From contig CACXLY010000098.1 in the NCBI GenBank assembly GCA_902768605.1, positions 1-7,908 of the forward strand: DNA of 7,908 nucleotides, written 5' to 3'. The position numbers were made by a program, and so were the translations under genes. The notes beneath the pieces were generated by a model. It had not been told where the DNA came from. It worked only from the letters and a program-made list of their open reading frames with translations, and searched no databases. The stretch is from an uncultured Bacteroidales bacterium (GTDB taxonomy: Bacteria > Bacteroidota > Bacteroidia > Bacteroidales > Bacteroidaceae). The number at the start of each line of letters is the position of its first letter. Position 1 is the stretch's first letter. Shown here one piece after another: positions 5,889 to 7,908 of the stretch.

Positions 5889-6719
5889 ATGAAGCAACTG
5901 ATAAATACGGAATCCGTCATCACTCCCCCTAAAAGGGGTTGGGGGGTCTTGTTTCTTTGCCTCCTTTTTGCCTCCTGCTACAAGCTCATCTCGACCTTCG
6001 CGCCGAGCGAAGTGGCGCCCGGGCAGACGTTTGAGGTCAGCTTTACCGTCGTGGACGATGGCTCCGACACTCAGAACTTCGTGACGGACTGGAGCTATGC
6101 GGGCGTCAGAGTGCCGAGAGGCTGGACCGTGACCGTACCGGCTGGCGCTCACCAGCAGTTTGCCGAGGACTGGGTTTACTATCGCGACGGCTCCCGGGTG
6201 AACAGCGCTCACGACATGGAACCCTGCGAGAAGCTCTCGCAATTCTATAACGCCGCCTGCCCCAAGACGGGGTACCAATGGGCGGGTTTCAAGAGCGTGA
6301 CGAAGATACCGAAAAACATCTCGGCCTGCTGGCGGAACGGCTGCGACAGCATTCGCGTCACGTTCCTCGTCACCGTGCCTGAAGACGCCAAGCCCGGCCG
6401 CTACCACATCGACTTCATGGGAGGCGACGAGGAGGACGACGCAGGTATCGACAAGTACAGCAGCTACAGCGCGGCCAAGGACTCACGGCTCTTCCACGTC
6501 GGCACGGCATCTGGCTCGTATGTCGACAACCGCAACGCAAGCCTCTCGCGCACGGTCATCGTCACGGATGCCACGGGCATCAAGGACGTTATAGCCGACA
6601 AGGACCTCAAGGACCTTCATGACCCACAATCTCCCGCTTACAATCTTTCCGGCCAACGCGTCACGTCGGCGCAGAGCGGCATCATCATCCAAAACGGCAA
6701 AAAAACGCTTAAGCCATGA
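5889..6719 (+). CDS. Uncharacterised secreted protein or lipoprotein, with C-terminal sorting-like tail
   Basis: About 276 residues from the ATG at 5889 (283 from the alternative ATG at 5868, whose numbering is used here). The N-terminus has a hydrophobic run, VLFLCLLFASC at 27-37, with Cys37 as a possible lipidation site (F at -3, A at -2, S at -1). The start MKQL matches the style of the neighbours (MRQLL, MKQLL), so 5889 is preferred. Residues 41-100 (EVAPGQTFEVSFTV at 48-61) and RVTFLVTVPEDAKPGRYHIDF at 163-183, in two halves, suggest an Ig-like beta-sandwich. Cysteines at 120, 131, 154 and 159 could form disulfides. The C-terminus (YNLSGQRV at 258-265, ending NGKKTLKP) is a sorting-like tail similar to that of the CotH protein. 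Its TGA overlaps the next ATG by 4 bp. I do not recognise the central domain. Function is unknown; coupling suggests it works with the SGNH hydrolase. Confidence 0.88.
   Translation: MKQLINTESVITPPKRGWGVLFLCLLFASCYKLISTFAPSEVAPGQTFEVSFTVVDDGSDTQNFVTDWSYAGVRVPRGWTVTVPAGAHQQFAEDWVYYRDGSRVNSAHDMEPCEKLSQFYNAACPKTGYQWAGFKSVTKIPKNISACWRNGCDSIRVTFLVTVPEDAKPGRYHIDFMGGDEEDDAGIDKYSSYSAAKDSRLFHVGTASGSYVDNRNASLSRTVIVTDATGIKDVIADKDLKDLHDPQSPAYNLSGQRVTSAQSGIIIQNGKKTLKP
5922..5950 (+). repeat. G-rich hairpin repeat, copy 2, inside a coding region
   Basis: CCCCC at 5925-5929, then GGGG at 5935-5938 and GGGGGG at 5941-5946, lie inside the signal-peptide region of the gene starting at 5889 and encode TPPKRGWGV. 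The sequence is an inverted copy of the G-rich hairpin after the propeller gene. It is in frame and sits between MKQL and the hydrophobic core of the signal. Confidence 0.7.
6600..6617 (+). repeat. 9-bp in-frame tandem duplication before the C-terminal tail
   Basis: AAGGACCTC (6600-6608) is followed directly by AAGGACCTT (6609-6617), giving KDLKDL at residues 245-250. It lies in the linker just before the YNLSGQRV tail, the same place where the CotH gene has its 21-bp duplication. Confidence 0.7.
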
Positions 6720-7600
6720 AACAACTACTCATCCTGTTCCTCTGCCTTCCAGTCTATTCGCAGAGCATGGTGGTAAACACCGTAGAGGGCAACGCCACAG
6801 CCTACCCCACCAGCCAGGTGGAGTCCATCACCTTCACCTACGACGAGACGGAACCCGTACGGCCGTCCGCAAAAATACGAATGAAGCGGAACATCGTCTT
6901 CCTGGGACACAGCATCTGGCGCAACGACAACCACTTCGTGAAGTATCAGAACTCGGGCTCGTTCGTGACGCCTTTCACGGGCACATTCAAGGCGCGGGGC
7001 TACCAGACGCTTCTCGGAGAGGTGTTCGACTTCCCCTCTGCGACGTCGCTCGGCCACAGCGGCGGCTACAGCGGCTACTCGTTAGGTGGACTGAGCGATA
7101 CGGACGAGAAGAGCATCGCCGTCGTAGCCCAGCAAGCCGACAACGGCTGGCCGAGCGTGCAGAACGCCATCTGGACCATCGACTTCATCTCAAACGACTT
7201 CAAGCGTAACGTGCCGCTCGGCTCTTTCTCCGACTATAAGAACGCGACCGGCCCGGCTACCTTCTACGGAGCCGTGCGCCAGCTCTACGACAAGATAAAG
7301 GAGCTGTCGGGCAACGACGTCATTATCGTCTTCGCCAACGCCACAAAGCGCAACAACGCGGACTACACAAGCACGAGCCGGAACACCGCCGGCTGCACGC
7401 TTGCCGACTACGAACTGGCCATGCTCACTTGCGCGGCAGCGAACTCGAACTGGTATTTCGTGGACCAGCACCGGCTGTCGGGCATCACGGACGAAAACCT
7501 GACCGCCGTCACCGCCGACGGTCTGCACCTCAACAACCTCGGGTACTCGATGGCTGTGCTACCGTGGATAGATGTCCTCCGCACCTTAGCAGACAAATAA
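6716..7600 (+). CDS. Secreted SGNH-fold hydrolase (putative esterase)
   Basis: Exported protein of 294 residues; signal peptide MKQLLILFLCLPVYSQ. Residues 17-43 (VVNTVEGNATAYPTSQVESI, then TFTYDE) are a short strand-rich segment often seen before domains of secreted Prevotella proteins. The SGNH blocks follow: GHSIW at 64-68 with Ser66 as likely nucleophile, a Gly-rich block II GHSGGYSGYSLGG at 113-125, FISNDFKRN at 157-165 with Asn160 as block III, and DGLHLNNLGY at 268-277 with Asp268 and His271 completing the triad. Block I reads GHS where GDSL enzymes have GDS. The layout fits a Bacteroidetes SGNH subfamily that I think is called DUF5040 (from memory). Deacetylation of a glycan is the natural guess; the substrate is unknown. 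The ATG overlaps the preceding stop (ATGA), so translation is probably coupled. No sorting tail or lipobox is present. Confidence 0.94.
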   Translation: MKQLLILFLCLPVYSQSMVVNTVEGNATAYPTSQVESITFTYDETEPVRPSAKIRMKRNIVFLGHSIWRNDNHFVKYQNSGSFVTPFTGTFKARGYQTLLGEVFDFPSATSLGHSGGYSGYSLGGLSDTDEKSIAVVAQQADNGWPSVQNAIWTIDFISNDFKRNVPLGSFSDYKNATGPATFYGAVRQLYDKIKELSGNDVIIVFANATKRNNADYTSTSRNTAGCTLADYELAMLTCAAANSNWYFVDQHRLSGITDENLTAVTADGLHLNNLGYSMAVLPWIDVLRTLADK

Positions 7601-7616
7601 TTGTAAACTGCGAAGT

Positions 7617-7634
7617 ACAAGAATTACAAGAATT
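7617..7634 (+). repeat. Two exact 9-bp tandem repeats
   Basis: acaagaatt at 7617-7625 is repeated exactly at 7626-7634, starting 16 bases after the SGNH stop. The second copy runs into AAGAATTGG, which has an inverted partner at 7706-7714. Confidence 0.75.
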
Positions 7635-7653
7635 GGGAGCAGTAGATTTTACT

Positions 7654-7680
7654 ACGGATTACACGGATTGAACGGAATTG
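7654..7680 (+). repeat. Three 9-bp tandem repeats
   Basis: acggattac, acggattga and acggaattg follow one another without a gap. Tracts built on acggatt are common between genes in Bacteroidales, as I recall. Period 9 differs from the 13 of elements A and B. Confidence 0.7.
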
Positions 7681-7820
7681 TGTTCTCGTGACTCATCGGA
7701 TTAGACCAATTCTTTCCTTATTCACAATTATTGGTGTCCGGGGAAAATTTCTCTCTCTTCCTTTTAGGTTCTCTCTCATCGGTCTTTCTGACGAATAGCA
7801 GCTCATGGAGGCTTGCCAAA

Positions 7821-7908
7821 AGTCTCGAAGAGACGAAAGACCACAGACGGGGGTGACAACCCCCGGTAATGTTGCGACGACAGAGAAAGTCCTGAAAGGA
7901 CGACAGAG
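7821..7908. repeat. Cluster of REP-like small hairpins, cut by the window end
   Basis: There are three compact stem-loops: GTCTC-GAA-GAGAC at 7822-7834, CGGGGG-TGACAA-CCCCCG at 7848-7865, and GTCCT-GAA-AGGAC at 7889-7901. The first and third share the frame GTCnn-GAA-nnGAC followed by GA(A/C)AGA, and the base changes between them preserve pairing. GACGACAGAG occurs twice, at 7876-7885 and 7899-7908. This resembles the REP-like palindromes that in other genomes are associated with REP-type (Y1) transposases. No transposase lies in the window; the array may continue to the right. Confidence 0.65.

Larger units (their letters stand above)
7601..7820. other. Intergenic region without a convincing gene
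   Basis: No credible coding frame. It holds two short tandem-repeat tracts and two weak inverted repeats: AAGAATTGG (7628-7636) with CCAATTCTT (7706-7714), and AATTGTG (7676-7682) with CACAATT (7723-7729). Neither has the compact stem plus T-run of an intrinsic terminator, so where SGNH transcription stops is unclear. The remainder (7735-7820) shows pyrimidine-rich sequence and nothing I recognise. Confidence 0.6.

Noticed and set aside
7805..7908. Open plus-strand frame starting MEACQKSRRDERPQ and running off the window
   Set aside because: It lies wholly over the REP-like hairpins; the apparent peptide is explained by the repeat sequence.

Overview
The window looks like a chromosomal segment of a Bacteroidales bacterium, most likely Prevotella-like. 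The evidence is: Bacteroidetes-type promoters (TAnnTTTG, one with an upstream TTTG box); genes without Shine-Dalgarno sequences; an LFASC-type lipobox; C-terminal tails of the form Y(T/N)LSGxR...GI(Y/I)I..GK; GC-rich genes separated by AT-rich gaps full of short tandem repeats; and families common in this phylum (CotH with GLUG repeats, a DUF5005/DUF4185-like propeller, an SGNH hydrolase). Species-level assignment is not possible from the sequence alone.

Layout. 1-330: truncated flank with a possible rightward promoter, a tiny hairpin/ORF and repeat element A. 337-3942 (minus): a 1201-residue secreted CotH-type protein with discoidin, GLUG, dockerin-like, cohesin-like and Big2 regions and a C-terminal sorting-like tail. 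3943-4310: divergent control region with repeat element B in the leader of the CotH gene, a well-formed minus-strand promoter, and a plus-strand -7 box for the next gene. 4311-5654 (plus): secreted beta-propeller-like protein. 5655-5888: G-rich hairpin and repeat element C. 5889-6719 and 6716-7600 (plus): a 4-bp-overlapping pair, an uncharacterised secreted or lipoprotein and an SGNH-fold hydrolase. 7601-7908: no convincing gene; 9-bp tandem repeats and a cluster of REP-like small hairpins.

How the genes fit together. All four proteins carry export signals. They look like cell-surface or periplasmic proteins acting on polysaccharide or glycoprotein ligands, but no SusC/SusD pair or regulator is visible, so a polysaccharide-utilisation role is only a guess. 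The last two genes are probably translationally coupled.

The most unusual content is in the gaps. Three elements share a 15-bp imperfect palindrome, consensus GCCRAWACATTYGGC, always in the same orientation. Each core sits between two arms of short repeats that are inverted relative to each other; in A and B the arm unit is exactly 13 bp. A and B bracket the CotH gene. Their inner arms share one unit type and their outer arms another, and they contain a 25-bp perfect inverted repeat across the gene. Similar short repeats also occur inside coding regions: before the C-terminal tail of two genes and inside the signal-peptide region of one. I do not recognise this element family as a described one.
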